64,000 bases of DNA from NCBI RefSeq assembly GCF_014193655.1, contig NZ_JACHZQ010000002.1, positions 833,228 to 897,227 of the forward strand. Direction: 5' to 3'. The notes under the pieces are model-generated. The model worked only from the letters and a program-made list of their open reading frames with translations, searched no databases and was not told the origin of the DNA. Source of the DNA: Rhizobium sp. BK313 (lineage in GTDB: Bacteria; Pseudomonadota; Alphaproteobacteria; Rhizobiales; Rhizobiaceae). A program made the position numbers and the translations under genes. Of the stretch, positions 18,015 through 26,490 are shown piece by piece (positions within the stretch are counted from its first letter, which is position 1; each line of letters begins with the position of its first letter).

Positions 18015-19226
18015 ATGCCATCCAGCCCAATTCCCTCTCTCACGGAAAGTTCGCGCCTGGTCTTGCGGGTGGTGGCATCGTCCGGACCGATTACCCGTCC
18101 GCGGCTTGGAGCGATTCTCGATTTGTCGAAGCCGACGATGACTGCGGTTATGAATGAGCTGGGTGCGCTCGGTCTGGTCGCGGCGATCGGCTCGCAGCAG
18201 GGCGCCATGGGTCGCTCCGCGACTGTCTATGCGCTTGGGCCCGCCGCCGGCTACGTTATTGGTATCGACGTCGGCGCGGCGCAAGTGCGTGCCGTCGCGC
18301 AGGGCCTCGATGGCAGTCCGCTTGCAACCGTCGAGCTCAAAATCGCCAAGCAAAGTCGCGCGACGATCGAGGAAGTTGCGTCGGTGGTCGATGACGCCGC
18401 AAAGGCCGCGAGCCTGGCCGTTGGCAGTCGTGGCAAGGTTCTTCGCAGCATCGCGGTTGCCGTTCCGCGCATCGTCTCGAGAAATCGTCTGGGTCAGAAC
18501 AGACGTCGAGCGCCCGAGGCAGTTCTGCAACGGTTGCGTCAGTCGGTCGATGCGCCGATCCTCCTGGAAAATAATGTCAATTGCGCAGCCTTCGGTGAGC
18601 TGCACACCGGCGTAGCGAAAGGTCGCGAGATCTTCGTGTTTCTGCAGGTCGGCGTGCGAGTCGGTCTTGGCATCGTCATCGGTGGTAAATTGTTTCGCGG
18701 CTTCAACGGCGCCGCCGGCGAAGCTGGCCGTATCCCTTTTCCCTGGTCGTTGGACACCGTTCCGGAACGTGAAGGCCTCGAGCATTATCTCGGCTCCGAT
18801 GCGCTGATCGAGCGCTGTATCGCCGGCTGGTCGACGAGCGAGGCACCCGCAACCGCGAGGGAGCTGTTCGATCGCGCGCAGCAAGGCGAAAAAGAGGCTT
18901 TGCTCTGGGTCAACCGGCACGCCGCCGATATTGGACGAATGGTTGCTGGCTGCATCGGTTTCTTTGATCCGGGTCTCGTTGTGCTCGGCGGCGGGGTTGG
19001 ACAGAATCCATTGATTTTGGAGGAGGTTCGACATGTGTCGCGCGATTTGAGTTGGGCAACGGAAATTGCAAACAGTACTCTCGGTGCAAACGGCACGGTT
19101 CTCGGCGCAACGCGGCTGGCCGCCGATTACGCATTGGCGAAGATTCTCGGAGAAACGCCGGATGCGACCGTCGTTCTTCCTTGGCAGGAGACTGCGACCG
19201 ACGAGCCGCAGCCTTCATTTGGCTAA
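18015..19226 (+). CDS. ROK-family transcriptional regulator
   Basis: 403-residue NagC/XylR-type regulator. An N-terminal winged helix (PITRPRLGAILDLSKPTMTAVMNE in parts) precedes an actin-like ROK domain beginning GYVIGIDVGAAQVRA, with the glycine-rich GFFDPGLVVLGGGVG near the C-terminus. The CxCGxxGCxE zinc motif of ROK kinases is absent, so it is a pure regulator without sugar-kinase chemistry. It lies between the kinase/PLP pair (divergent) and a convergent SIS gene 3 bp away. It could control either or both of the neighbouring catabolic units, probably responding to an amino sugar or its phosphate. Confidence 0.88.
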   Translation: MPSSPIPSLTESSRLVLRVVASSGPITRPRLGAILDLSKPTMTAVMNELGALGLVAAIGSQQGAMGRSATVYALGPAAGYVIGIDVGAAQVRAVAQGLDGSPLATVELKIAKQSRATIEEVASVVDDAAKAASLAVGSRGKVLRSIAVAVPRIVSRNRLGQNRRRAPEAVLQRLRQSVDAPILLENNVNCAAFGELHTGVAKGREIFVFLQVGVRVGLGIVIGGKLFRGFNGAAGEAGRIPFPWSLDTVPEREGLEHYLGSDALIERCIAGWSTSEAPATARELFDRAQQGEKEALLWVNRHAADIGRMVAGCIGFFDPGLVVLGGGVGQNPLILEEVRHVSRDLSWATEIANSTLGANGTVLGATRLAADYALAKILGETPDATVVLPWQETATDEPQPSFG

Positions 19227-19229
19227 ACG

Positions 19230-20258
19230 TCAGACTTCCGTCGGCGACCATGGTTTCAGTTTCGTATCGGTCTGCCGATAGCGGAAGGTGATGTCAGTCA
19301 GTCCGGCCGCATCCTGCATATCGCCGACGATCATTTGCAACGCCACAATCTGCACGATTGCGTCGGCGACGGGATTGTCGAACCCTGGCACGGTTATGAC
19401 CGTAAGGCCCTGACGCTCGGAGACGTCGTCGCGATTCGTGATCAAAACGGAGGGGCAGCCGAACCCCGCCATATCTTCCGCGATCTTCATCTCGCGGCCA
19501 TGCCCGAAAGCGATGACGCCGGTGCGGGCATCCTGGGATTCCATCGGCCCATGAAGATAGTTCAACGTATCCCAACCGGCCGCGGGAATACGTACTGCTT
19601 CCCGAATGAGCATTGCGCCTTCGCCGGCGGTGGCAAAGCCGGCACCGGCGCCCACGAGATCGATGGAATGGCAGGCCTGGAGGCTGGCTGCGGCGGCCTG
19701 GGCGCCACCAAGCGCCGAACGTAACGTCTCGCGAATGGCTGCCGGAATCTCGTCCCATCTGCCAAAAGAGGCCATGGCGAGCTTGTCGCAAAGAAGCCCG
19801 ATAGCCAACAGCATACCGCTATAGCCCGTCGAGCTCGCACCATTATCCGACCCGGATCCGCTCGGAATGACGGCGCCGACCAATTCTGCCAATGGGTTGC
19901 CGCCGCTTCGGCAAATTGCAATGCGGGGCATATGCGCGCGCAAAGCCATGACATCCGATATTTCCCGGCTTTGGCCTGAGGCAGACAATGCCACGAAGGC
20001 TTCTGCGGCACTGTCCACGGCTTGGTAGAGGTCTGTCGGGCAATAGGCGAAAGATGGAATGCCAAGAAGCCGCAGATAACAAGCCCCAACCATGCCGGCC
20101 TGGTAGCTGGCGCCGATACCGGCAAACCCCACCGACTTACCATGGAAGGGATGGAGATCGATCGTCTCCAGCGCTGCCGCAACGGTCTCCAGACCGTGCG
20201 CCAGGCTCTCAGGCTGTCGCGCGACCGCGCCACGATAGCCGATACGTTCATTCGCCAT
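19230..20258 (-). CDS. SIS-domain sugar isomerase/deaminase-like protein
   Basis: 342 residues with two SIS folds, as in the isomerase half of GlmS and in AgaS. The first SIS has VGFAGIGASYQAGMVGACYL and VALSASGQSREISDVMALRA; the second has DLVGAGAGFATAGEGAMLIREA followed by LHGPMESQ, the typical GlmS/AgaS-like phosphate-side region. It starts at 20256-20258 with GGAGAG upstream, and follows the sugar-kinase gene by 14 bp on the same strand. It probably acts on a phosphorylated amino sugar by isomerisation or deamination. There is no glutaminase domain, so it is not a GlmS. Confidence 0.85.
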   Translation of the reverse strand: MANERIGYRGAVARQPESLAHGLETVAAALETIDLHPFHGKSVGFAGIGASYQAGMVGACYLRLLGIPSFAYCPTDLYQAVDSAAEAFVALSASGQSREISDVMALRAHMPRIAICRSGGNPLAELVGAVIPSGSGSDNGASSTGYSGMLLAIGLLCDKLAMASFGRWDEIPAAIRETLRSALGGAQAAAASLQACHSIDLVGAGAGFATAGEGAMLIREAVRIPAAGWDTLNYLHGPMESQDARTGVIAFGHGREMKIAEDMAGFGCPSVLITNRDDVSERQGLTVITVPGFDNPVADAIVQIVALQMIVGDMQDAAGLTDITFRYRQTDTKLKPWSPTEV

Positions 20259-20272
20259 TGGTTCTCTCCATT

Positions 20273-21172
20273 TCAAAGGGTGTCGTTACAAAGACGTTGC
20301 GCGATCGCCACGGCGCCGGTGACAGGAGCAGCGCGCAACAGCGTCACCTCGCTGGACGGTGCGACCTTGCGCATCGCGTCGACGAATGCCTCGAAAAGCT
20401 GGGGCTGTTGGACGACAACGCCGCCGCCGATGACAACATGGCGGGCATCGGCGCCGCGGCCTATCAATATTTGAACCAGGTCCGCAAGCGATGCGGCACC
20501 TTCATTGATCACGCGTGTCGCAAGGGGTGAACCTCGTCTTGCGGCGTCGAACACCACATTCGCATAACTGCCCCAGATCGCAGCACTTCGGGTTTCGTTC
20601 AAAAGGCGGCCGATCTTGGTCGGATCGTTCGTTTGCAGCGTCGTCATCAATTCCGCGACGAGCGGGTCGCCGGTCTGGCCGAGGTCGATCGAGCCGCGTA
20701 TGGCGCGTGCGGCTTCCCTGACGAGGGCCGCGGCGCTGCCCTCGTCTCCGAGAATCCAGCCCCATCCGCCCGCGACCAGCATTTCGTCGTCCGCGGTGCG
20801 GGCGACAGCGATCGAACCCGTTCCCGAAACGACGCCGATTCCGGTTACGAAGCCTGCCGCCGGCACGAGCAGCTCAGAATCGTTGACGACCTTTATCTTG
20901 CCCTCGAGTCTCACGCTGAGGTCGGCCTCAAGCTGCTTGCAATGCTGATCGGTATCGCAGCCATGGGCGCCGATTGCGGTTGCGCAAAGCTTGCCGCCGG
21001 CGATGTCTTTTATGAGCGTGGCGAGCGCGACGGCGTCTCGTTCGCGAACCCAGGTGCGCCAGTCGGAGGAGGCGACGACTCGATCCGCGACTACGCGATC
21101 GGCGTCTTTGATCAGAATGTGCGTCTTTGTCCCGCCGATGTCGATCCCTGCAACGAGGTCAGCTTGCTTCAT
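20273..21172 (-). CDS. BadF/NAGK-type sugar kinase
   Basis: 299-residue ASKHA-fold kinase of the BadF/BcrA/N-acetylglucosamine-kinase group. The phosphate-1 loop is GIDIGGTKTHILI, a second nucleotide motif is VSGTGSIAVARTADDE followed by GGWGWILGDEGSAA, and the adenosine motif is HVVIGGGVV. GWxxGDEGS is diagnostic of acetylglucosamine-kinase-like members. The start at 21170-21172 follows AGGGCG; a longer frame to 21208 exists. It is operonic with the SIS gene and divergent from the ABC importer, so it probably phosphorylates the imported amino sugar. Confidence 0.85.
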   Translation of the reverse strand: MKQADLVAGIDIGGTKTHILIKDADRVVADRVVASSDWRTWVRERDAVALATLIKDIAGGKLCATAIGAHGCDTDQHCKQLEADLSVRLEGKIKVVNDSELLVPAAGFVTGIGVVSGTGSIAVARTADDEMLVAGGWGWILGDEGSAAALVREAARAIRGSIDLGQTGDPLVAELMTTLQTNDPTKIGRLLNETRSAAIWGSYANVVFDAARRGSPLATRVINEGAASLADLVQILIGRGADARHVVIGGGVVVQQPQLFEAFVDAMRKVAPSSEVTLLRAAPVTGAVAIAQRLCNDTL

Positions 21173-21196
21173 ATGATTTGGCGCCCTAATGAAAAT

Positions 21197-21243
21197 ATAG
21201 TTCGGCAAATTTACAAACTATCTAGCCAGAACGCAAGAACTAT
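21197..21243. promoter_or_regulatory. Repeated AACTAT/ATAGTT elements in divergent promoter
   Basis: ATAGTT (21197-21202) and AACTAT (21216-21221) make an inverted repeat with a 13-base spacer, and a further AACTAT occurs at 21238-21243. They lie between the sugar kinase gene (minus) and the ABC binding-protein gene (plus). A shared operator, possibly for the nearby ROK protein, is an inference. Confidence 0.4.
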
Positions 21244-21292
21244 GATTTTCTAGTGATCGTGAACATGCTCTAAAACCAAAAAGGGGAGCGCA

Positions 21293-22543
21293 ATGAGAGT
21301 GACATCGATCGCAGGGCTGCTGGCTGCAGCGACAATCGCCTGGGGCCTTTCTGCGCCCGCCACATTCGCGACTGACATATCCTTCTGGACCTGGCGCCAG
21401 GAAGATAAGGCAGCTTACAACGAACTGTTTGCCGACTTCACAAAAGAAAATCCCGACATTCATGTGAAGTTCGAATCCTTCCCGGATGAGAACTACCCGA
21501 CGATCGTCTCGACCGCGCTGGCAGGCGGCAAGGGTGGGGATGTCATTCACACGCACGCCTATGGCTGGCTTGAGCAGTTCGTGAAGTCCGGCTACTTCGT
21601 GAAGCAGGACAGTTCGAACATGCCCTCCCTTGCCAATATGTCGGCCGACGCGTTGCTCGCGGGCACCTATCGCGGCGACGGCCAAGTCTACTCATTGCCT
21701 TTTGCGTCGCAGACCCTTGGTCTCTTCATCAACAAAGATGTCTTCGAACAAGCCGGCCTGACGCCGCCAAAGACCTGGGATGAGTTCATCACTGTGTCCA
21801 AGGCGTTGAAAGAAAAGGGCATCGTCCCGCTTGCAAACGGTCTCGGCACCAGCTGGTTCAACGAGATGTTCGTTGCGGCCTTCACCGGCCCGTTCCTGGG
21901 TCAGGATTTCGTCTCGGATCTGAAAACCGGCAAGGCGACCTTCAAGGATCCGCGTTACATCGCAGCTCTCAACAAGCTGCTAGAACTTCGCGATTATATG
22001 TCGCCCGGCTTCGAAGGCATCGACTACGATACGGCGGGTCAGCTTTTTGTGAGTGGACGCGCCGCCATGCTTGCCGGCGGCAGCTTCGATATCGCGACCT
22101 ATAAGAGCCAGAACCCGCAGCTTAAAATGGACTTCATCGCGCCGCCGGCAGCCAAGTCCGGCGATATCCCGCAGGCAACCAAATTCTTTGACGGCGGCTA
22201 TGCGGTCAATGCCGCGTCGCCAAACAAGGAAGCGGCCCTGAAGCTGGTTGCCTGGATGGGCACTAAGGAATTCGGCGACAAGTTCACGGCGCTTCTCGGC
22301 AATATTTCGCCGATCAAGGGCGTTGAGGTGAAGGACCCGCTGCTTGCCGAGGTCGCCAAGCTCAACGAGACGGCCATGCCGCACATCAATGTGGTTTACT
22401 TCCGCTTCGAGAAGCCGACCGGGTCCGAGTTGCTGCAAACCGATATTACGAAGATGATGTCTGGATCCATCACGCCTGAGCAGCTTGGCGCCGACCTCAC
22501 GAATGGCCTTGCCAAGTGGTACAAGCCTTTCCAGGGGAAATAA
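21293..22543 (+). CDS. ABC sugar-binding protein
   Basis: Periplasmic family-1 solute-binding protein, 416 residues with a Sec signal (MRVTSIAGLLAAATIAWGLS, cleavage near TFA). The mature part starts TDISFWTWRQEDKAAYNELF and has VYSLPFASQTLGLFINKDVF, typical of CUT1 binding proteins. AAGGGGAG stands before the ATG. It is the first gene of a five-gene rightward operon (binding protein, two permeases, ATPase, SDR). The divergent kinase/SIS pair suggests an amino sugar or its derivative as ligand. Confidence 0.93.
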   Translation: MRVTSIAGLLAAATIAWGLSAPATFATDISFWTWRQEDKAAYNELFADFTKENPDIHVKFESFPDENYPTIVSTALAGGKGGDVIHTHAYGWLEQFVKSGYFVKQDSSNMPSLANMSADALLAGTYRGDGQVYSLPFASQTLGLFINKDVFEQAGLTPPKTWDEFITVSKALKEKGIVPLANGLGTSWFNEMFVAAFTGPFLGQDFVSDLKTGKATFKDPRYIAALNKLLELRDYMSPGFEGIDYDTAGQLFVSGRAAMLAGGSFDIATYKSQNPQLKMDFIAPPAAKSGDIPQATKFFDGGYAVNAASPNKEAALKLVAWMGTKEFGDKFTALLGNISPIKGVEVKDPLLAEVAKLNETAMPHINVVYFRFEKPTGSELLQTDITKMMSGSITPEQLGADLTNGLAKWYKPFQGK

Positions 22544-22544
22544 A

Positions 22545-23480
22545 ATGACCAACAATCGGCGCCGCTCGACGACTCTTTGGCCGCGGCGCCGGTCGTTGTG
22601 GATCCTCTTTCTGCTGCTGCCGGCCTTGGCCGTGATGACGCTCTTCGTTGTCTGGCCGCTGATTTCGGCTTTGCGTTATGCCTTCTACGACTTCAATGGC
22701 CTGCGGCCGTCGCAATTCATCGGACTTGAAAACTTCCGCAAGGTGCTTTTCGAGCAGCCCTACAGCGATTGGACCTACAACGCCTTCTGGCACAATGTGA
22801 TCGTTTTCCTATCACTGATGATCTTCGAAAACGGGACCGCCTTTCTTGTCGCCTTTGCCCTTCTGAAGGGCCTGCCCGGACACCGAATTCATCAGGTCAT
22901 CGTTTTTCTCCCGGTCGTTTTGTCCTCTGTCATTGTCGGGTTTCTCTGGAAGCTTTTCCTGCACCCGCTCTTTGGCCTCGTGAACGGCGCATTGGCGCTT
23001 GTTCATATCCACGGCCCCGCCTGGCTCGGTAACGAGAATACCGCACTCGGCAGCATCATCTTCGCTAATATCTGGCACTGGCTCGGCTTTCCGACGCTCG
23101 TGCTTCTCGCCGGCATGCAACGCATTTCGGCTGAAGTCATCGAGGCAGCGCGCCTTGATGGTGCCGGCGATTACGTTCTGCTTCGCCGCATCATCTGGCC
23201 GCTGATCGCGCCGAGCGTGACGATCGTTTGTATCCTGACTTTCATCGGCAGTTTCAACTGGTTCGAGATCCCCTATGTCATGGCCGGCTTGACCGGTTCG
23301 CCGGGAGGCTCGACCGACGTGCTCGGCCTCTACTTCTATCGTACCGCCTTTGGCAGCGTCACCAACGGCATCCAGGATTTCGGCCAGGGCAGCGCGCTTG
23401 CCGTGCTGATGTTCATCTTCGTGGCCGGCTTCTCATTCGTTGCTCTGCGGTTCCTTCGCCGCCGCGAAATTCAGCTCTAG
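22545..23480 (+). CDS. ABC sugar permease, MalF type
   Basis: 311-residue CUT1 membrane subunit starting 1 nt after the binding-protein stop, with AGGGGAAA as ribosome-binding site. A basic start (MTNNRRRSTTLWPRRRS) precedes TM1. The EAA loop is IEAARLDGAGDYVLLRRIIW. An in-frame upstream extension into the binding-protein gene is rejected because of the good site at 22545. It forms the channel with the next permease. Confidence 0.92.
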   Translation: MTNNRRRSTTLWPRRRSLWILFLLLPALAVMTLFVVWPLISALRYAFYDFNGLRPSQFIGLENFRKVLFEQPYSDWTYNAFWHNVIVFLSLMIFENGTAFLVAFALLKGLPGHRIHQVIVFLPVVLSSVIVGFLWKLFLHPLFGLVNGALALVHIHGPAWLGNENTALGSIIFANIWHWLGFPTLVLLAGMQRISAEVIEAARLDGAGDYVLLRRIIWPLIAPSVTIVCILTFIGSFNWFEIPYVMAGLTGSPGGSTDVLGLYFYRTAFGSVTNGIQDFGQGSALAVLMFIFVAGFSFVALRFLRRREIQL

Positions 23481-23525
23481 AGATCGCGCCTTGCCGTCGC
23501 CCCTCTCAACCCTGCGAGACAAGAC

Positions 23526-24356
23526 ATGAAGACTTCCAACGAGTGGATCAAGAATGGCTCCATTCAGGCGCTTCTCGTGCTGAACGCACTGCTCATGCTT
23601 TATCCACTCCTCGTCATGGTACTTTCGGCGTTCAAGACGAATGCGGAGATTTTCAGTTCACCTTTTGCTTTGCCGCATTCCTTTTCTACGGCAAATCTTC
23701 AGAAGGTCTGGGATCAGACGAACTTCATCCGCTATATGCTGAATTCCTTCGGCGTCACACTAGCCTCGATCGCCTTGATCCTGGTTTTTGGCACCATGGC
23801 GGCTTACGCGATTGCGCGGTATGAGTTCAAGCTTGGCGGTGCGGTCCTGATGTTCTTCATCAGCGGCATGACGGTGCCTTTGAAGCTTGCGATAATCCCG
23901 CTCTTCATCCAGCTTGACGCCCTGCATCTCGTCGACACCTATGCCGGCCTAATCCTCGTCTATGTGGCGATGGGCTTGCCATCGGCCGTTTTTATCTTGA
24001 CTGGCTTTCTGCGGACGCTGCCACGCGAACTCGAAGAATCTGCCCGCATCGATGGGGCGAGCGAATTGCTCATCATGCTTCGCATCATGCTGCCGCTTGC
24101 AAGGCCCGCCATGGTGATCGTGGCAATCCAGAATGCCGTTCCGATCTGGAACGATTTCTTCTTCCCACTGATCCTGATCACCTCCGACGATCTGAAGACG
24201 CTGCCGCAGGGGCTCACCGTGTTCATTGGTGAGTTCACCACTGATTGGGGCGTGATGTTCACCGGCCTGACGCTGGCGGCGTTGCCGATCACGCTTCTGT
24301 ATATCGTCCTTTCCAAGCAGTTCATCGCTGGCATCACCCAAGGCGCTGTGAAATAG
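23526..24356 (+). CDS. ABC sugar permease, MalG type
   Basis: 276-residue CUT1 membrane subunit with six likely helices, an EAA loop of ELEESARIDGASELLIMLRI and a MalG-like C-terminus (LSKQFIAGITQGAVK). It lies 45 bp after the first permease and 23 bp before the ATPase gene. It completes the transport channel. Confidence 0.93.
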   Translation: MKTSNEWIKNGSIQALLVLNALLMLYPLLVMVLSAFKTNAEIFSSPFALPHSFSTANLQKVWDQTNFIRYMLNSFGVTLASIALILVFGTMAAYAIARYEFKLGGAVLMFFISGMTVPLKLAIIPLFIQLDALHLVDTYAGLILVYVAMGLPSAVFILTGFLRTLPRELEESARIDGASELLIMLRIMLPLARPAMVIVAIQNAVPIWNDFFFPLILITSDDLKTLPQGLTVFIGEFTTDWGVMFTGLTLAALPITLLYIVLSKQFIAGITQGAVK

Positions 24357-24379
24357 GCCGCCCAATAAGGGAAACGAAC

Positions 24380-25432
24380 ATGAGTTCTGTCCAAATTCGT
24401 AATGTCAGTAAGAGCTATGCACAGACCAGCATCATCAAGGACATTTCGGTCGATATTCCCGATGGCGAGTTTGTCATTCTCGTCGGCCCATCCGGCTGCG
24501 GAAAATCGACACTATTGCGGATGATCGCCGGTCTTGAAGACATCACCGAAGGCGAAATCGAGATCGGTAGCAACGTAATCAATGATGTCGCGCCAAAGGC
24601 GCGCGATATCGCCATGGTCTTCCAGAACTATGCGCTCTATCCACATATGACAATTCGCGAAAACATGGAATTCGCCCTATCCCTAAAGAAGATCCCGAAA
24701 TCGGAGATCGATGCGAAGGTCATGCGGGCGGCCGAAATTCTGGGTTTGAAGGATTTGCTGAAGCGCTATCCCCGCCAGCTGTCCGGCGGTCAGCGCCAGC
24801 GCGTCGCCATGGGCCGCGCGATCGTCCGTGACCCGAAGGTCTTTCTGTTCGACGAGCCGCTTTCGAATCTCGATGCGAAATTGCGCGTCCAAATGCGTGC
24901 CGAGATCAAGGCTTTGCACCAGCGGCTGAAGACCACGACCGTCTATGTCACGCATGACCAGGTCGAGGCGATGACAATGGCGGACCGCATCGTGGTCATG
25001 CGCTCGGGTGTCGTCGAGCAAACTGGCACGCCCCTTGAGCTCTATGACGATCCCGTCAATATCTTTGTTGCACAGTTCATCGGCTCACCGGCCATGAATG
25101 TTCTCGAAGGGGAAATCAAGGATGGCGCTTTTGAGACAAGCGATGGCATAAGGCTGGCAATGCCTGCCTCGAATGCAGTGGATGGCCAAAAGATTTCTTA
25201 TGGCATCCGCCCCGAACATATCCGTCTGTCCGATCAAGGCGTGCCTGGCACCATCCACGTCGTCGAGCCGACTGGTGCTTCAACCGAAGTGATTGTCCAG
25301 GCAGGTGCTCAACAGATCGCCCTTACGGCGCACGAACGCCTTGTCTCAAGACCGGGACAGCAGGTCCGTCTGGCGATCGATACGGCCAAGGTATGTCTAT
25401 TCGACGCCGATGGCCGGCGTCTCCGCGGCTGA
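24380..25432 (+). CDS. ABC sugar ATPase, UgpC/MsmK type
   Basis: 350-residue ATPase of the importer, acting on the cytoplasmic face. Walker A is GPSGCGKST, the signature LSGGQRQRVAMGRAIV, Walker B VFLFDEPLSNLDAKLR, the switch histidine is in YVTHDQVEAM, and a C-terminal TOBE/MalK-like domain (ISYGIRPEHIRL) follows from about residue 240. The start at 24380 is preceded by AAGGGAAACG. Such ATPases can serve several CUT1 systems, which may matter because the importer at 1-2735 shows no ATPase in this window. Confidence 0.94.
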   Translation: MSSVQIRNVSKSYAQTSIIKDISVDIPDGEFVILVGPSGCGKSTLLRMIAGLEDITEGEIEIGSNVINDVAPKARDIAMVFQNYALYPHMTIRENMEFALSLKKIPKSEIDAKVMRAAEILGLKDLLKRYPRQLSGGQRQRVAMGRAIVRDPKVFLFDEPLSNLDAKLRVQMRAEIKALHQRLKTTTVYVTHDQVEAMTMADRIVVMRSGVVEQTGTPLELYDDPVNIFVAQFIGSPAMNVLEGEIKDGAFETSDGIRLAMPASNAVDGQKISYGIRPEHIRLSDQGVPGTIHVVEPTGASTEVIVQAGAQQIALTAHERLVSRPGQQVRLAIDTAKVCLFDADGRRLRG

Positions 25433-25444
25433 GGAGGGTTGGGC

Positions 25445-26215
25445 ATGGTGGGAACAGGCAGGAAATGCGTCATCGTCACAGGCGGTGGTTCAGGGATCGG
25501 TGCTGCGACAGCGTTCGCCTTCGCTGGGGCCGGCTATGATGTCGTCATCAACTACAACCGCAACCGCGACGGCGCCGAGGCCATCGCGGATCGGTGCAGA
25601 GACCAAGGCGTGGAAGCGATCACTGCCCTCGGAGATATCGCGAGCGATGAGGCCTGTCTGTTGATCGCAGATACGGCCGTTCAACGCTTTGGTCGCATCG
25701 ACGCTCTCGTCAACAATGCCGGAGTCACGCGTTATGCCGCGGCTTCCGACCTCGATGCTTCGAACGCCGCGGATTTCGAGCATATTTTCAGCGTCAATGT
25801 CACCGGCACCTATCAGATGATCCGCGCCGCCACACCTCATCTCAAGAAGAGCGATCTGGGGTCGATCGTCAACGTCTCCTCCGACTCCGCCTTCTCCGGC
25901 TCCGGCTCATCTCTTGCCTATGCCGCCTCGAAAGGTGCGATCAACACAATGACGTTGGGACTGGCCCGGTCCCTCGCACCGGCAATCCGCGTAAATGCAG
26001 TGTGCCCCGGCTTCGTCGACACGACTTGGGCGCTCTCCTGGCACGATGAAAATTCCTACAAGGCTTTCAAGGAGAACCTGATCAGCGCAGCGCCACTCAA
26101 GAGCATCCCCGGTGCGACCGATATCGCCGACGCCATTCTTTGGTTGACTGACCACGCGACAAAGGTGACCGGGCAGTGCCTCGTGATTGACAGTGGCATG
26201 CATCTCGGGGTGTAA
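25445..26215 (+). CDS. SDR oxidoreductase
   Basis: 256-residue classical short-chain dehydrogenase. It has VTGGGSGIGAATAFAFA (nucleotide loop), LVNNAG, the catalytic serine in VNVSSDSAFSGSG, YAASKGA (Tyr and Lys) and VCPGFVDT. The start at 25445 is the ATG after GAGGAGGG; an in-frame TTG lies two codons upstream. It is the last gene of the ABC operon, 12 bp after the ATPase, so it probably oxidises or reduces the imported sugar or a derivative. Confidence 0.9.
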   Translation: MVGTGRKCVIVTGGGSGIGAATAFAFAGAGYDVVINYNRNRDGAEAIADRCRDQGVEAITALGDIASDEACLLIADTAVQRFGRIDALVNNAGVTRYAAASDLDASNAADFEHIFSVNVTGTYQMIRAATPHLKKSDLGSIVNVSSDSAFSGSGSSLAYAASKGAINTMTLGLARSLAPAIRVNAVCPGFVDTTWALSWHDENSYKAFKENLISAAPLKSIPGATDIADAILWLTDHATKVTGQCLVIDSGMHLGV

Positions 26216-26299
26216 GCCGTTGCCCAATCAATTGCATATTCGGTCCGGATTGATAGGTCTTCCTCGTGATGGTGTTGGTGCATGGATTGTCAGCCAAAC

Positions 26300-26431
26300 C
26301 AGGCCTTACCGATCGTCGACCGCAACAGCCTCGAAGGCATCGAGCGTGCCCATCAGGCGGCCAGGGACACCGGTGTCCGGCTGATCATCGGCTGGGGGCT
26401 CGATCTCACCGACGCGATGTCGGTTATCCTC
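26300..26431 (+). pseudogene. Remnant of error-prone polymerase DnaE2 (PHP region)
   Basis: A frame of about 44 codons reads ALPIVDRNSLEGIERAHQAA and then GVRLIIGWGLDLTDAMSVIL. By memory of the family this matches the N-terminal PHP region of DnaE2, which carries VVDRNSLAGIVRAH and LIVGCRLDLTDGMSVLV. The remaining 1000-odd residues are absent and similarity stops abruptly after SVIL, so it is a decayed fragment. It sits directly beside the SRAP gene; DnaE2 and SRAP are both DNA-damage functions. Identity is from recognition, not from an alignment. Confidence 0.65.
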
Positions 26432-26490
26432 GCACCAGTGTTCGAAATGCACCGGCGCGGCCGGCCTGGTATTGGTCTGCAGATCCTCGC

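Noticed and set aside
17919..19034. 371-codon frame on the minus strand under the ROK gene
   Set aside because: It is fully antisense to the ROK regulator, which has clear domains; the frame has low-complexity charged composition.
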